From NCBI GenBank assembly GCA_910575565.1, contig CAJTFL010000030.1:1-44042 (forward strand): DNA of 44,042 nucleotides, given 5' to 3'. This stretch comes from Lachnospiraceae bacterium. GTDB taxonomy: Bacteria; Bacillota; Clostridia; Lachnospirales; Lachnospiraceae. The notes beneath the pieces were generated by a model, which was given only the letters and a program-made list of their open reading frames with translations, did no database searches and had not been told where the DNA came from. How positions within the stretch are numbered: the stretch's first letter is position 1; each line of letters starts with the position of its first letter. Positions 1 to 7,639 of the stretch are shown here, piece after piece. The position numbers and the translations under genes were made by a program.

Positions 1-46
1 TTTTCTCGCTGCTCATAAATTCTCCTTTTCTTGAAATCAAACTTTG

Positions 47-905
47 TTATCCCTTACTCACAATCTCCTTCGCCGCCGCTTTGGTCGCCCTGGCTCCTTC
101 CTCCCGGAAGTTCTTACCGGAAAAGAGAACCGGCGCACACCGTTCCAGTATGCGGTCATAAATCCTTGCGTGGGCAAGGTCTGGCGGGTTCTTGATTTCT
201 TCCAGTTTCAGGTTTGTCGTGACAATCAGCGGCTTCTTACTCCGATACCGGCTGTCAATGACGGTGAACATCTGCTCCATGGCATACTCGGTATTCCTTT
301 CCACCCCTAAATCGTCAATGACAAGCAGGCTGTAATCGTCCAGGCTGGCGATAAAGGCTGCCCTGTCCTCGGCAAACACGCTGGTCAGCCGGTTCAGGAT
401 AGACGGGAAATTTGTCATCAACACCGGCACGTCACGGTCAAGCAGGGCATTGGCGATACAGCCGGCAAAAAAGGATTTCCCGGTTCCCACGTCACCAAAG
501 AGCAGAAGGCCGGTATTGCCCCGGTATGCCTCCTTCCAATGCTCCACATAGGCGTGGGCTTTCTCCATGATAGGATTCTGGCCGTTATCGTTGGAGAAAG
601 TGTAATCATAAAGGTATCTGTCCTGAAGCCCCTGTGCCTTCCGGCGCTTGATACGCTCCATGCGTTCCTTCTGTTCCTCCATGGCTTTCCGTTCCGCCTG
701 CGCCTTTTGCTGGCAGGGGCTTAAGGCAGCGGGGCATGAAATAGCCGGAGCCTCCGAACCTGGGCACAACAGTCTGGCGGCTGCCACGGCATTTCTTACA
801 GTGGATAAGCCCGTCAGCCGGTTCTATGTATTCGTCCCCGGCAAGTTCCATATCCCCGGCGGCCCGGTCAATGGCTGCCCGGACTTCTGCGGTAATCTCT
901 ATCAT
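47..905 (-). pseudogene. DnaC-like helicase loader of an integrative element, frameshifted
   Basis: This is an AAA+ ATPase of the DnaC/IstB type that would load the replicative helicase for a mobile element. The C-terminal frame (47-787) carries Walker A GDVGTGKS and Walker B LLVIDDLG. The N-terminal frame starts with ATG at 905 and has a Cys pair (CKKC) followed by a second Cys cluster, as in ICE-borne loaders. The frames meet at about 715-740: one reads MPRCL then nonsense, the other enters at PCQQKAQAER, so a single-base indel next to a CCCC run breaks the gene inside the presumed zinc finger. A sequencing error cannot be excluded. No relaxase, integrase or coupling protein is visible nearby, so this looks like the edge or remnant of an ICE. 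Confidence 0.75.
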
Positions 906-921
906 ATGGTTTCTCCTTCCT

Positions 922-1062
922 TTACGCTGTAATCCCGGTTCCGGGCAGGCGGTTCCTCTTTCTTTTTGTCGGCGTTCGCCCAGCGCCGGATTGTGGCGGC
1001 GTGGGCGGCACGGGTATCTTTATGGTGATGGTGATTGTCATGGTGATAAACTGCTGTGTCAT
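922..1062 (-). CDS. Small ORF upstream of the DnaC-like gene, unknown function
   Basis: A 46-residue ORF begins MTQQFITMTITITIKIPV and has a Pro-rich middle and a basic end. An AAAGGAGG site lies about 10 nt before its ATG. I do not recognise it. The overlapping frame is also open: it is His-rich (HHDNHHHHKD), ends RDYSVKEGETI, and its TGA overlaps the ATG of the DnaC-like gene. That is the arrangement expected for the 3' end of a preceding replication gene. Either reading could be the real one; the ribosome site favours the first and the stop/start overlap favours the second. Confidence 0.3.
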   Translation of the reverse strand: MTQQFITMTITITIKIPVPPTPPQSGAGRTPTKRKRNRLPGTGITA

Positions 1063-1294
1063 AATTCCTGTTCCTCCTTTTTTGATGTGGTATAAAAAAA
1101 GACTTGACTTAATAGGGAGGTTTTTATATGTTTTCCATTCCGCATACAGTTAAACGTGTGCCGCTGGCACACAGCACCATCGGTCAACGATGCCACCGCA
1201 GGGCCTGCCCCAGCGAAGGGAGGGTATCGCCTCCCTCTTCCGCCTTGCAGGCTGAAAATTCATGCCCGATAAAGCGGGGCACGCTGTCCTACGT
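1063..1294. other. Gap with short palindromes, no gene seen
   Basis: No convincing ORF is present. There are two compact inverted repeats: GTGTGCC/GGCACAC near 1155-1171 and GGGAGG/CCTCCC near 1218-1235. Around 1283-1300 a stretch resembles an internal piece of the palindromic element at 8766-8931 (shared core CTGTC...TACGTCAT). This probably marks a junction between integrative-element DNA and the chromosome, but no attachment site could be defined. Confidence 0.4.
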
Positions 1295-1329
1295 CATTTA
1301 GCTGAAAGTAATCAAGACAGTACACTAGT
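1295..1329 (+). repeat. 35-nt repeat, copy 1
   Basis: The segment from CATTTAGC to GACAGTACACTAGT matches 8736-8770 at 31 of 35 positions without gaps. At the other locus it directly abuts the 166-bp palindromic element inside a broken gene, so it is probably part of that mobile element rather than a coding match. Confidence 0.75.
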
Positions 1330-1350
1330 GAAGATGAAAGTTACATTACA

Positions 1351-1506
1351 ATGCCTGCTTTGAGAAGATTTGCTAAAGAAAAACGAAAAGAAGACTTGAA
1401 AACAACTGTTGACAGGCCGCAATTAATTAAAGATATAGAAAATTATGCTAATCAATCTGAAGAAAATAAAGAAATGGAGCAAAACATGGAGAAGAGCCAA
1501 ATATGA
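1351..1506 (+). CDS. Small ORF, possibly a remnant, unknown function
   Basis: A 51-residue reading frame begins MPALRRFAKEKRKEDL and is rich in Lys, Glu and Asn. No strong ribosome site precedes it. Its last codons run into the 17-bp tandem repeat at 1484-1568. I do not recognise it; it may be the tail of a lost mobile-element gene or chance coding. Confidence 0.2.
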   Translation: MPALRRFAKEKRKEDLKTTVDRPQLIKDIENYANQSEENKEMEQNMEKSQI

Positions 1507-1568
1507 AGCGGAGCAAAACATGAAGTAGCGCCAAACATGAAGCAGGGCAAAACATGAAGCAGGGCAAG
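1484..1568 (+). repeat. Five tandem copies of a 17-bp unit
   Basis: Five consecutive 17-nt units lie in exact register, with consensus close to ACATGAAGCAGGGCAAA. The last two are almost identical and the first three are more diverged. The unit length is not a multiple of three, so the array is not coding. There are no spacers, so it is not CRISPR. It resembles a minisatellite and could be an iteron-like remnant of the integrative element, but no initiator gene was seen. Confidence 0.8.
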
Positions 1569-1918
1569 AAAGATAAGGATTAATGTTAAGGATGAAAGGA
1601 ATACGTTCATGGCCGTTTGTGCCGGGGAGGCATAGTCACAAAATGAAATGGACGAGTGACAGAAAAAGAATGAAATCGAGAGTGTCAAAATTTTATTGTA
1701 AGCATTCACCAAATGCCTGGTTTATGGGATTTATGAAAAAACTTACACGGAAATTCTGACACTTTCATGAAATAGAAATAATTTGGAAATAGGCTGCTGC
1801 AAAACAGCAACGCTCTGCAATATATATGCTGGATATCTCCATAAGCCCTGTGATATATTGTGGGGGAAGGGAAGAGAACGCCGAGTTTGCAGCAGCCTTT
1901 TCGTTTGCCCTTATCCAT
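1569..1918. other. Non-coding gap with nested inverted repeat downstream of upp
   Basis: No gene is seen. A 12-bp perfect inverted repeat, GGCTGCTGCAAA at 1792-1803 and its complement at 1886-1897, encloses a second one (CAATATAT/ATATATTG near 1818-1860) and is followed on the plus strand by TTTT. It lies just beyond the upp stop, so it may end upp transcription, although the 80-nt loop is unusually long for an intrinsic terminator. Confidence 0.45.
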
Positions 1919-2548
1919 TTATTTCGTCCCAAAGATCCGATCCCCTGCATCTCCCAGGCCCGGGACAATGTACTTATGCGCATTCAGATGGTCGTCTAGC
2001 GCCCCGATATATAAATCCACATCGGGGTGCTCTTTCTGCATCCGAGCTACGCCCTCTGGTGCGGCAATAATGCATAAAAACCGGATTGCTTTTACCCCTT
2101 TGTCTTTCAGCATCTGAATTGCCGCCGAGCTGGATCCTCCTGTAGCCAGCATGGGATCGACCACAAATACTTCCCGTTCATCACAATCCGCCGGGAGCTT
2201 GCAGTAATATTCCACCGGCTCGAAGGTCTTCGGATCCCGGTAAAGGCCGATATGCCCTACTTTGGCTGCCGGAATCATCTGCAGGATCCCGTCTACCATT
2301 CCAAGCCCTGCCCGCAGAATCGGGACAACCGCCAGTTTCTTGCCGCTTAATTCTTTGCCGGTCATTTCGCAGATAGGGGTCTTGATGGCTACATCCTTAA
2401 GCTTTAAATCACGGGATGCTTCATAACACATCAGAGCCGCAATCTCTTTCACAATTTCACGGAATTCCTTGGAGCCGACCTCTTCCCTGCGGATATAATT
2501 AATCTTGTGCTGGATTAATGGATGATCCATGATCTGAACCTTTGACAT
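1919..2548 (-). CDS. upp: Uracil phosphoribosyltransferase
   Basis: The enzyme makes UMP from uracil and PRPP in pyrimidine salvage, in the cytosol. The 209-residue product has the usual family length. It contains the PRPP loop in the segment VFVVDPMLATGGSSSAA, the VPILRAGLGM motif, and the C-terminal uracil-binding region ending YIVPGLGDAGDRIFGTK. An AAAGGAGA site precedes the ATG. The gene stands alone, convergent with nothing, with its own promoter at 2676-2704 and a leader of roughly 120 nt in which I see no known riboswitch. Confidence 0.97.
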   Translation of the reverse strand: MSKVQIMDHPLIQHKINYIRREEVGSKEFREIVKEIAALMCYEASRDLKLKDVAIKTPICEMTGKELSGKKLAVVPILRAGLGMVDGILQMIPAAKVGHIGLYRDPKTFEPVEYYCKLPADCDEREVFVVDPMLATGGSSSAAIQMLKDKGVKAIRFLCIIAAPEGVARMQKEHPDVDLYIGALDDHLNAHKYIVPGLGDAGDRIFGTK

Positions 2549-2675
2549 TTTACGTTCTCCTTTACGTTTTTTGCTGCGATTTTACTAATATGACCTACGC
2601 GAAACCTATGGTTAATTCGTGCGGGTCATACCAGCGTACTGAAATGGCGGTATCGTTTACCTAAATATACTGTAC

Positions 2676-2704
2676 AGCATAACATAAAAAATCAAAGTGT
2701 TCAA
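2676..2704 (-). promoter_or_regulatory. Sigma-A type promoter of upp
   Basis: On the minus strand, TTGAAC (2704-2699) and TATGCT (2681-2676) are separated by 17 bp. They lie about 130 bp upstream of the upp start. Confidence 0.7.
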
Positions 2705-2809
2705 CAAATATTGGAAATGAAAGGCGAATGAAAGGCGAAAACGAAATCGTTTGGCAATTTAATTACGGTTTAATATTAACGAAACGATAATTGCCGGGCA
2801 AACAGGGAA

Positions 2810-3114
2810 ATGAATGACGATACGGCAAGGCTGGCGAGCAGCAGCGATCTGCATACGGTGTCTGGCTATGACGTGGTATACTTGGGTTATCCTGTTTGGC
2901 GGGGAGCGGCGCCGCGGATTATCCAAGCATTTTTGGAAAGCAATGGCCTTTCTAAAGCTGCCGTATACACATTTTGCACATCCGGCGGAAGCGGGATGGA
3001 AAAAGCGTGCAGGATTTGCAGGCGTTGTACCCGGGGATTAAGGTGATCGGCGGAAAACGCTTTGGCAGTGCATCAGAAGCCGATGTGCAGGCTTGGATTG
3101 ACAGTTTAGAATGA
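2810..3114 (+). pseudogene. Flavodoxin-family protein, N-terminally truncated and frameshifted
   Basis: The remnant of an FMN-binding flavodoxin-like protein. The first frame contains YDVVYLGYPVWRG and the TSGGSG loop typical of the family. After an A-run at about 2999-3004 the reading shifts by one base and continues as VQDLQALYPGIKVIGGKRFG to WIDSLE and a stop at 3112-3114. The phosphate-binding N-terminus expected about 70 residues earlier is absent; upstream sequence is AT-rich with no matching coding. It is therefore dead twice over: lost start and frameshift. Confidence 0.75.
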
Positions 3115-3184
3115 ACGGTGAAAAGAAAAAATAAACAAAATAAAGGAGGGTACGGCGTTTTTTACATTACGGCGGGAGAGGCGG

Positions 3185-3213
3185 TTGCAGGGAAAAAAGC
3201 GGTATGTTATACT
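3185..3213 (+). promoter_or_regulatory. Promoter of the histidine phosphatase gene
   Basis: TTGCAG and TATACT are separated by 17 bp, about 38 bp before the ATG at 3252. Confidence 0.65.
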
Positions 3214-3251
3214 GGGGATAGAGAAAGATTATGATGAAAAGAGGCGGATAA

Positions 3252-4025
3252 ATGAGAATTTTAATGATACGCCATGGAGATCCGGACTATGAGCACGATT
3301 CCCTTACGGAGATTGGCAGGCGGGAGGCGGCTTTGCTGGCAAAGGAGGCGGGAAGCCTTAACCTGGGGGACTGCTTTGTGTCGCCTCTTGGCCGGGCGAG
3401 GGAAACGGCGGAATATACGTTGAAAAAATTAAACCGTTCAGCCAGGACGTTAGGCTGGCTTCGGGAATTTCCCGCAAGGCTTGATGTAAACCATTCCGAT
3501 GAGCTGCGCCGGGCATACCCGGACACGGAAAAGAAAAACGGGATTTATGAGGAAAGGATTGCCTGGGATATGCTGCCTTCTTACTACCTGACCCATCCGG
3601 AATACATGGATCGGGAGGCGTGGCGGGTTTCAGAGGTTGCCAGATGCAGCGATATCATCCGGGTGTATGATGAAGTGACGGGGAGTTTAGATAAGCTGCT
3701 GGCCGGATACGGCTATATTCGGGAAGGGATGTTTTACCGCGTGGAAAGAGCCAATACGGATACCGTTACCTTTTTCTGCCATTTTGGGCTTACTTGCGTC
3801 CTTCTTTCCCATTTGCTTAATGTATCGCCCTTTTCCCTATGGCACGGGCTAGCCCTGGCGCCTACGTCGGTGACGGAAGTGGTTACGGAGGAACGGGAAC
3901 AGGGGATCGCCATGTTTCGGGGGCTGCGTTTCGGGGATGTGCACCATCTTTTGGCCGGAGGGGCGAAGCCTTCGTTTTCGGCAAGGTTTTGCGAGACGTA
4001 TGGGAATGCGGAGCAGAGGCATTAA
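3252..4025 (+). CDS. Histidine phosphatase (phosphoglycerate mutase superfamily)
   Basis: A 257-residue cytosolic protein of the branch-1 histidine phosphatase superfamily. The catalytic RHG is at residues 7-9 (MRILMIRHGDPDYEHDSLTE), followed by the phosphate pocket segment SPLGRARETAEYTL near residue 43 and a late FFCHFGLTCVLL segment carrying the second histidine. Substrate cannot be told; members dephosphorylate sugars, nucleotides or small metabolites. It has its own promoter, and the neighbours are pseudogenes, so context does not help. Confidence 0.85.
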   Translation: MRILMIRHGDPDYEHDSLTEIGRREAALLAKEAGSLNLGDCFVSPLGRARETAEYTLKKLNRSARTLGWLREFPARLDVNHSDELRRAYPDTEKKNGIYEERIAWDMLPSYYLTHPEYMDREAWRVSEVARCSDIIRVYDEVTGSLDKLLAGYGYIREGMFYRVERANTDTVTFFCHFGLTCVLLSHLLNVSPFSLWHGLALAPTSVTEVVTEEREQGIAMFRGLRFGDVHHLLAGGAKPSFSARFCETYGNAEQRH

Positions 4026-4083
4026 GTGCAGATGCTGGATGCTCAATCAGGATAAATGGCGTTAACGGTACGGAGGAAATCGT

Positions 4084-4533
4084 ATGCAGTTGAATATGGA
4101 GCAGAAAAAATTGATTCATAGCATGGTTATGGGTCAGCCGTTGATCAAGGGCGTGGCAGGTTCGGGGAAAGATTACAGCAGCATCCTGTTTGTGGCGGAT
4201 ACGGCTCAAAGCATTTACGATGCATCATGGCTAATTAAGGGAAGGAGCTTTACCAGCATCGGATTGGATATGACCGGAAAAAGCAATTCTCTGGCGAAAA
4301 ATTACCGGACGGCTACGCAGATTGCGGAAGCTGCCTACAGCCTGATCCAGGGGGATGGGGAAATTATGGGTGATGACAATTTCGTAAAGCCGTCTTTAAT
4401 TGACAAGCAAGGAACGTATCCGGTTTTCCGTTTTTTTACCTTGGAAGACGAATATGAGCCGATGATGGTAAAGCAGGAACGGTTTCGGGTATTGGGGAGA
4501 GCGGTGGGTGTGGTTAAAAAAGTGAACGGCTAA
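4084..4533 (+). pseudogene. UvrD/Rep-type helicase remnant with internal deletion
   Basis: The 149-residue frame opens with MQLNMEQKKLIHSM and the Walker A-like segment IKGVAGSGKD. It then jumps straight to a region matching helicase motif III and beyond (ADTAQSIYD and LAKNYRTATQIAEAAY). In intact superfamily 1 helicases several hundred residues separate these motifs, so a large deletion has fused the two ends without closing the frame. The normal GKT is GKD at the junction, and the C-terminal helicase domain is mostly missing. A functional ATPase is very unlikely. Confidence 0.75.
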
Positions 4534-4559
4534 AAACATTGAAAGGTTGTCGCAGACGG

Positions 4560-5258
4560 ATGGAACAAAAGTCAATACAGGCATTGGTTTATGAAGAATT
4601 GAAAAGAAGCATTATGTCCATGAAGCTAAAACCCGGGCAGGTGATGAGCACGCAGGATATTGCCACAAGGCTTAAGGTAAGCCGCACGCCGGTGAGGGAG
4701 GCTTTCCTGCGCCTTAAGGCAGAAGGCCTGGTGGAAATGATCCCCCAAAGGGAGACGATGGTATCCAGGATTAACGTAAAGCGGGTGGATCAGGAGAAGT
4801 TTATCCGGGAGTGCCTGGAGCTGGGCGTAATTAATCCGTTTTTGGAGAGAAAAGATAAGGAAGCGATCCGGAAAATGTCCGGCCTGATCAGGCTCCAGGA
4901 GCAGTGCGGCAGGGATGGGGATTTTGCAGGCTTTCTGGATGCCGATGATCAGTTCCATAAGGTTATGTTCGACGTGACAGGCCAGCAGATGGCGTGGGCG
5001 GCTATCGCGGACAGGAACGGCCATTATAACCGGCTCCGCATCCTGTTCGTCCAGACGGAAGGCTCAGTGGAGAGCTCTGTCCGGCAGCATGGGGAGATCG
5101 TCCGGTTTTTGGAGGCGGGAGAGGAAGAGCGTATCCGTAAAGCGCTGATTTCCCATATACAAAGGCTTGATGTGGATAAAACCGGCTTGGTGGCAGCGTA
5201 CCCGGATTATTTTGACACCGGGGAAAAGGATTGCGGGCGGCGGATTGGTGTGCTTTAA
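4560..5258 (+). CDS. GntR-family transcriptional regulator, FCD (FadR-like) subfamily
   Basis: A 232-residue DNA-binding repressor or activator. The N-terminal winged helix includes LKPGQVMSTQDIATRLKVSR and TPVREAFLRLKAEGLV. The C-terminal all-helical FCD domain has DDQFHKVMF and later His residues (QHGEIV, SHIQ) that fit the metal-binding Asp-His set of the subfamily. Such regulators sense carboxylic acids or sugar acids. The next gene is a sugar-acid dehydrogenase with a 20-bp palindrome in its promoter, so that gene is the likely target. Start at 4560 is preferred; an upstream in-frame ATG at 4539 is possible. Confidence 0.9.
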   Translation: MEQKSIQALVYEELKRSIMSMKLKPGQVMSTQDIATRLKVSRTPVREAFLRLKAEGLVEMIPQRETMVSRINVKRVDQEKFIRECLELGVINPFLERKDKEAIRKMSGLIRLQEQCGRDGDFAGFLDADDQFHKVMFDVTGQQMAWAAIADRNGHYNRLRILFVQTEGSVESSVRQHGEIVRFLEAGEEERIRKALISHIQRLDVDKTGLVAAYPDYFDTGEKDCGRRIGVL

Positions 5259-5672
5259 TGAGCCAGAAACAATAATGGGGCAGAAACAATAATGGGCTAA
5301 AAGCCGTAAGATTGTGGATAAAATAGATTGGAGTTTCAGGGCGCGTGGATAAGTGTGCCTTTGAGGCTCCTTTTATTTTCATGGGCAATAAGTCCAAGCG
5401 CCGTGCCTGCATGGGCATTTGGCGAGAGCCTGCCTCCTTTTATCATTAATGCTGCAAGGGCCAATGCCCGCCCTTTGGGGTACATCAAGCTCCATGCCCG
5501 CTGCTTGCGGCGGGGTTATTGATTTTTTGGCGATTTGTTTTTTGTTTTGCGGCTGGCTGGTTTCTGTATGGCATGATTAAACGCAATGCGAATACGGAAA
5601 TGAATTGAGGAACGAAAAACCAGGCGGCAATATAAACAAAAAATGAAAATTTATTTAGTAAAAATATACATA
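5259..5672. other. Non-coding gap after the GntR gene
   Basis: No convincing gene. Immediately after the GntR stop, a 17-bp unit beginning CAGAAACAATAATGGG is repeated in tandem (5264-5296). The middle is GC-richer, with degenerate inverted segments around 5400-5520 that could be an old palindromic element or gene debris; I could not match it to a family. Confidence 0.4.
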
Positions 5673-5701
5673 TTGACATTGGCATACTAATATGCTAACA
5701 T
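5673..5701 (+). promoter_or_regulatory. Promoter with palindromic operator for the dlgD-like gene
   Basis: TTGACA (5673-5678) and TAACAT (5696-5701) are 17 bp apart. The spacer and start of the -10 form a near-perfect 20-bp palindrome at 5679-5698, with half sites TTGGCATA and TATGCTAA around CTAA. A repressor bound there would block RNA polymerase. The GntR-family protein encoded just upstream is the obvious candidate. Confidence 0.65.
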
Positions 5702-5757
5702 ATCAGTAGAACGAAATGCCAAATATTCCGACGAATAGCCAAAAGTGAAAAACTGAA

Positions 5758-5820
5758 AGTTAAAAAGTCAAAAGTCAAAAGTCAAAAGTCAAAAGCTGAA
5801 AGCTAAAAGTCGAAAGCCAA
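5758..5820 (+). repeat. Short tandem AAAAGTC-type repeats in the dlgD leader
   Basis: Between promoter and start codon the leader contains about four exact copies of a 7-nt unit AAAAGTC around 5765-5792, flanked by several degenerate copies (AAAGCTG, AAAGTCG). The whole leader is purine-rich with little structure. Function unknown; slippage-prone. Confidence 0.7.
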
Positions 5821-5867
5821 GAACCGTAAATCAAAAACAATAAATTAAAAACCATAAGGAGGCCATG

Positions 5868-6878
5868 ATGAGATTATCATTTGACGAGATCCAGAGCGAG
5901 ATCAAACGCGTATTTATGAAGTACGGCTTAACCGAAGAAAAAGCAGACACCTGTGCCAGGATCCACACAGAATCCACCTATGACGGAATTTATTCCCATG
6001 GGACGAACCGGGTAGCCCGTTTCGTGGATTACATCCAGAAGGGCTGGGTAGACGTTAATGCAGATCCTTCCATCGAGAAGGACTGCGGTGCGATTAAGGT
6101 GATTAACGGCAACATGGGTCCCGGCATCCTGAATGCCCTGTATTCCGCGGATCAGGCAATGGAGATGGCTGACAAGTACGGCATCGGCATGGTTGGCTTA
6201 AAGAACACGACTCACTGGATGCGCGGCGGCACTTACGGCTTGTATGTGGCAAGGAAAGGCTATGTAGCCATTATGTGGACGAACACGGAGGCCTGTATGC
6301 CGCCGTGGGGCGCGAAGGAGTGCCGCCTGGGCAATAATCCTTTCGTTATGGCGTGCCCAGGCCCTGACGGCGGCCCGGCGATGCAGCTGGATATGGCTAT
6401 CAGCCAGTACGCATACGGCAAGCTTCAGGTAACTCGCCTGGCAGGCAAGAAGCTTCCCTTCCCCGGCGGCTTTGACAAGGACGGAAATATTACGGATGAT
6501 CCGGGCGCTATTGAAGAGTCCATGCGGATTATGCCTATCGGTTACTGGAAGGGATCCAGCTTCTCCTTTATGCTGGATATCCTTGGATCTATCCTGACCG
6601 ACGGCGTAGGCGCGGTTGATTTGGACGCATCGGTGAAGGGCTCCTGCGGAGGCTGTTCCCAGGTAATGATCGTAATCGATCCGAAGAAGATTATTGACGG
6701 AGAGAAGATGAGTGAGACTGTCCGCCGTGCCATCGAGTATTTAAAGAGCGCAGAACTGGCGGAGCACAGCAATGGGATTATGGCTCCCGGCGAGGATTAT
6801 GTGCAGTTTAATAAGGATCATGATGCGAACGGCATCTTTGTGGATGATTCCGTTTGGGAGGAGATTAAGGCACTGTAA
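5868..6878 (+). CDS. dlgD: 3-dehydro-L-gulonate 2-dehydrogenase (malate/L-lactate dehydrogenase-like, YiaK type)
   Basis: A 336-residue NAD(P)H-dependent reductase of the Ldh_2 family. It would reduce 2,3-diketo-L-gulonate to 3-keto-L-gulonate in the ascorbate/gulonate degradation route. Segments such as YSHGTNRVARF, NTTHWMRGGTYG, MPPWGAKECRLGNNP and MPIGYWKGS closely follow the Escherichia coli YiaK sequence as I remember it, and the C-terminal VDDSVWEEIKAL is also alike. An AAGGAGG site at 5856-5862 gives 5-nt spacing to the ATG at 5868, so I prefer it over the ATG at 5865. The rest of the yia-type pathway is not in the window. Confidence 0.9.
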   Translation: MRLSFDEIQSEIKRVFMKYGLTEEKADTCARIHTESTYDGIYSHGTNRVARFVDYIQKGWVDVNADPSIEKDCGAIKVINGNMGPGILNALYSADQAMEMADKYGIGMVGLKNTTHWMRGGTYGLYVARKGYVAIMWTNTEACMPPWGAKECRLGNNPFVMACPGPDGGPAMQLDMAISQYAYGKLQVTRLAGKKLPFPGGFDKDGNITDDPGAIEESMRIMPIGYWKGSSFSFMLDILGSILTDGVGAVDLDASVKGSCGGCSQVMIVIDPKKIIDGEKMSETVRRAIEYLKSAELAEHSNGIMAPGEDYVQFNKDHDANGIFVDDSVWEEIKAL

Positions 6879-6920
6879 TGAGTGCTTAGTGCTTAAAATA
6901 AAAGATGTGGAAGTACGTAG

Positions 6921-6962
6921 CCGGGAGGTTTTTGCAGCGAAAATCTCCCGGTTTGTTTTATT
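6921..6962 (+). terminator. Intrinsic terminator of the dlgD-like gene
   Basis: CCGGGAGG and its complement form an almost uninterrupted 13-bp stem (6921-6951) with a GCAGC loop, followed by TTTGTTTTATTTTT. Confidence 0.85.
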
Positions 6963-7048
6963 TTTGTGAGTAATGAGCGGGGCTGAATGGGCGGCTTCTC
7001 ATTAACTATTCAACTGGAAACATATAAGATTTTGATAAAAAATGTGTT

Positions 7049-7054
7049 ATACTA
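7049..7054 (+). promoter_or_regulatory. Extended -10 of the Nudix gene
   Basis: TATACT preceded by TGT (extended -10) lies 14 bp before the ATG at 7068. The -35 is weak, so position is approximate. Confidence 0.4.
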
Positions 7055-7067
7055 TTTAGGGGGGTAA

Positions 7068-7607
7068 ATGATGAATGGCAAATTGGAAATCAATATAGAG
7101 CTTCAGGATACGGAATGGCCATTTGAATATGTGGATCATGACAGAGAAATTGTAAGGGCAATTGTTTTTGATGATGATGGCTATTATTATTTTGTCAGGG
7201 CACAGCGAGACGATGATTTTGGCCGGGCAACATTGATCGAGACGCCTGGCGGCGGGGTTGAAAATGGAGAAGATTTTTTGTCTGCGATAAAGCGAGAGCT
7301 TAAGGAAGAGTTAGGGGCTAAAGTGGAGATTATATGTAAAATTGGGTTTGTCAGCGATTATTACCATTTAATTCACCGGCATAATCTAAACAACTATTAC
7401 CTTTGCAGGGCTCTTTCATTTGGAAATAAGAATCTGACGCGGGATGAGAGAGAAAACTTCCATCTGTCTGCGCTGAGGCTGACGTATGGAGAAGCGGTCA
7501 GCGAATATATCCGGTGTTCTGACACAAAGATAGGAAGGCTTATTGCAAACAGGGAATTGCCCATTTTGCGGCAGGCAAAAAAGATTATTGCAGATTGGCG
7601 AAATTAA
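7068..7607 (+). CDS. Nudix hydrolase
   Basis: A 179-residue pyrophosphohydrolase that cleaves nucleoside diphosphates linked to another moiety. The Nudix box is complete: GGVENGEDFLSAIKREL followed by KEELGA fits GX5EX7REUXEEXGU, at about residues 62-84. Substrate cannot be inferred. The downstream phosphotransferase-like gene begins within about 35 nt, so both probably form one transcript. Base composition is more AT-rich than in the surrounding metabolic genes, consistent with an accessory origin. Confidence 0.9.
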   Translation: MMNGKLEINIELQDTEWPFEYVDHDREIVRAIVFDDDGYYYFVRAQRDDDFGRATLIETPGGGVENGEDFLSAIKRELKEELGAKVEIICKIGFVSDYYHLIHRHNLNNYYLCRALSFGNKNLTRDERENFHLSALRLTYGEAVSEYIRCSDTKIGRLIANRELPILRQAKKIIADWRN

Positions 7608-7639
7608 GGAGAAGAATGGAAAAGGGGGATGGTAAAAAT

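Noticed and set aside
1484..1568. CRISPR array
   Set aside because: The units are contiguous 17-mers without spacers, and no cas genes are present.
1792..1897. A standard intrinsic terminator of upp
   Set aside because: The 12-bp stem has an 80-nt loop and no T-run in the direction of upp transcription, so I only report it as a nested inverted repeat.
5328..5522. A 64-residue frame between the GntR and dlgD genes
   Set aside because: No ribosome site, no recognisable motif, and composition like non-coding debris.
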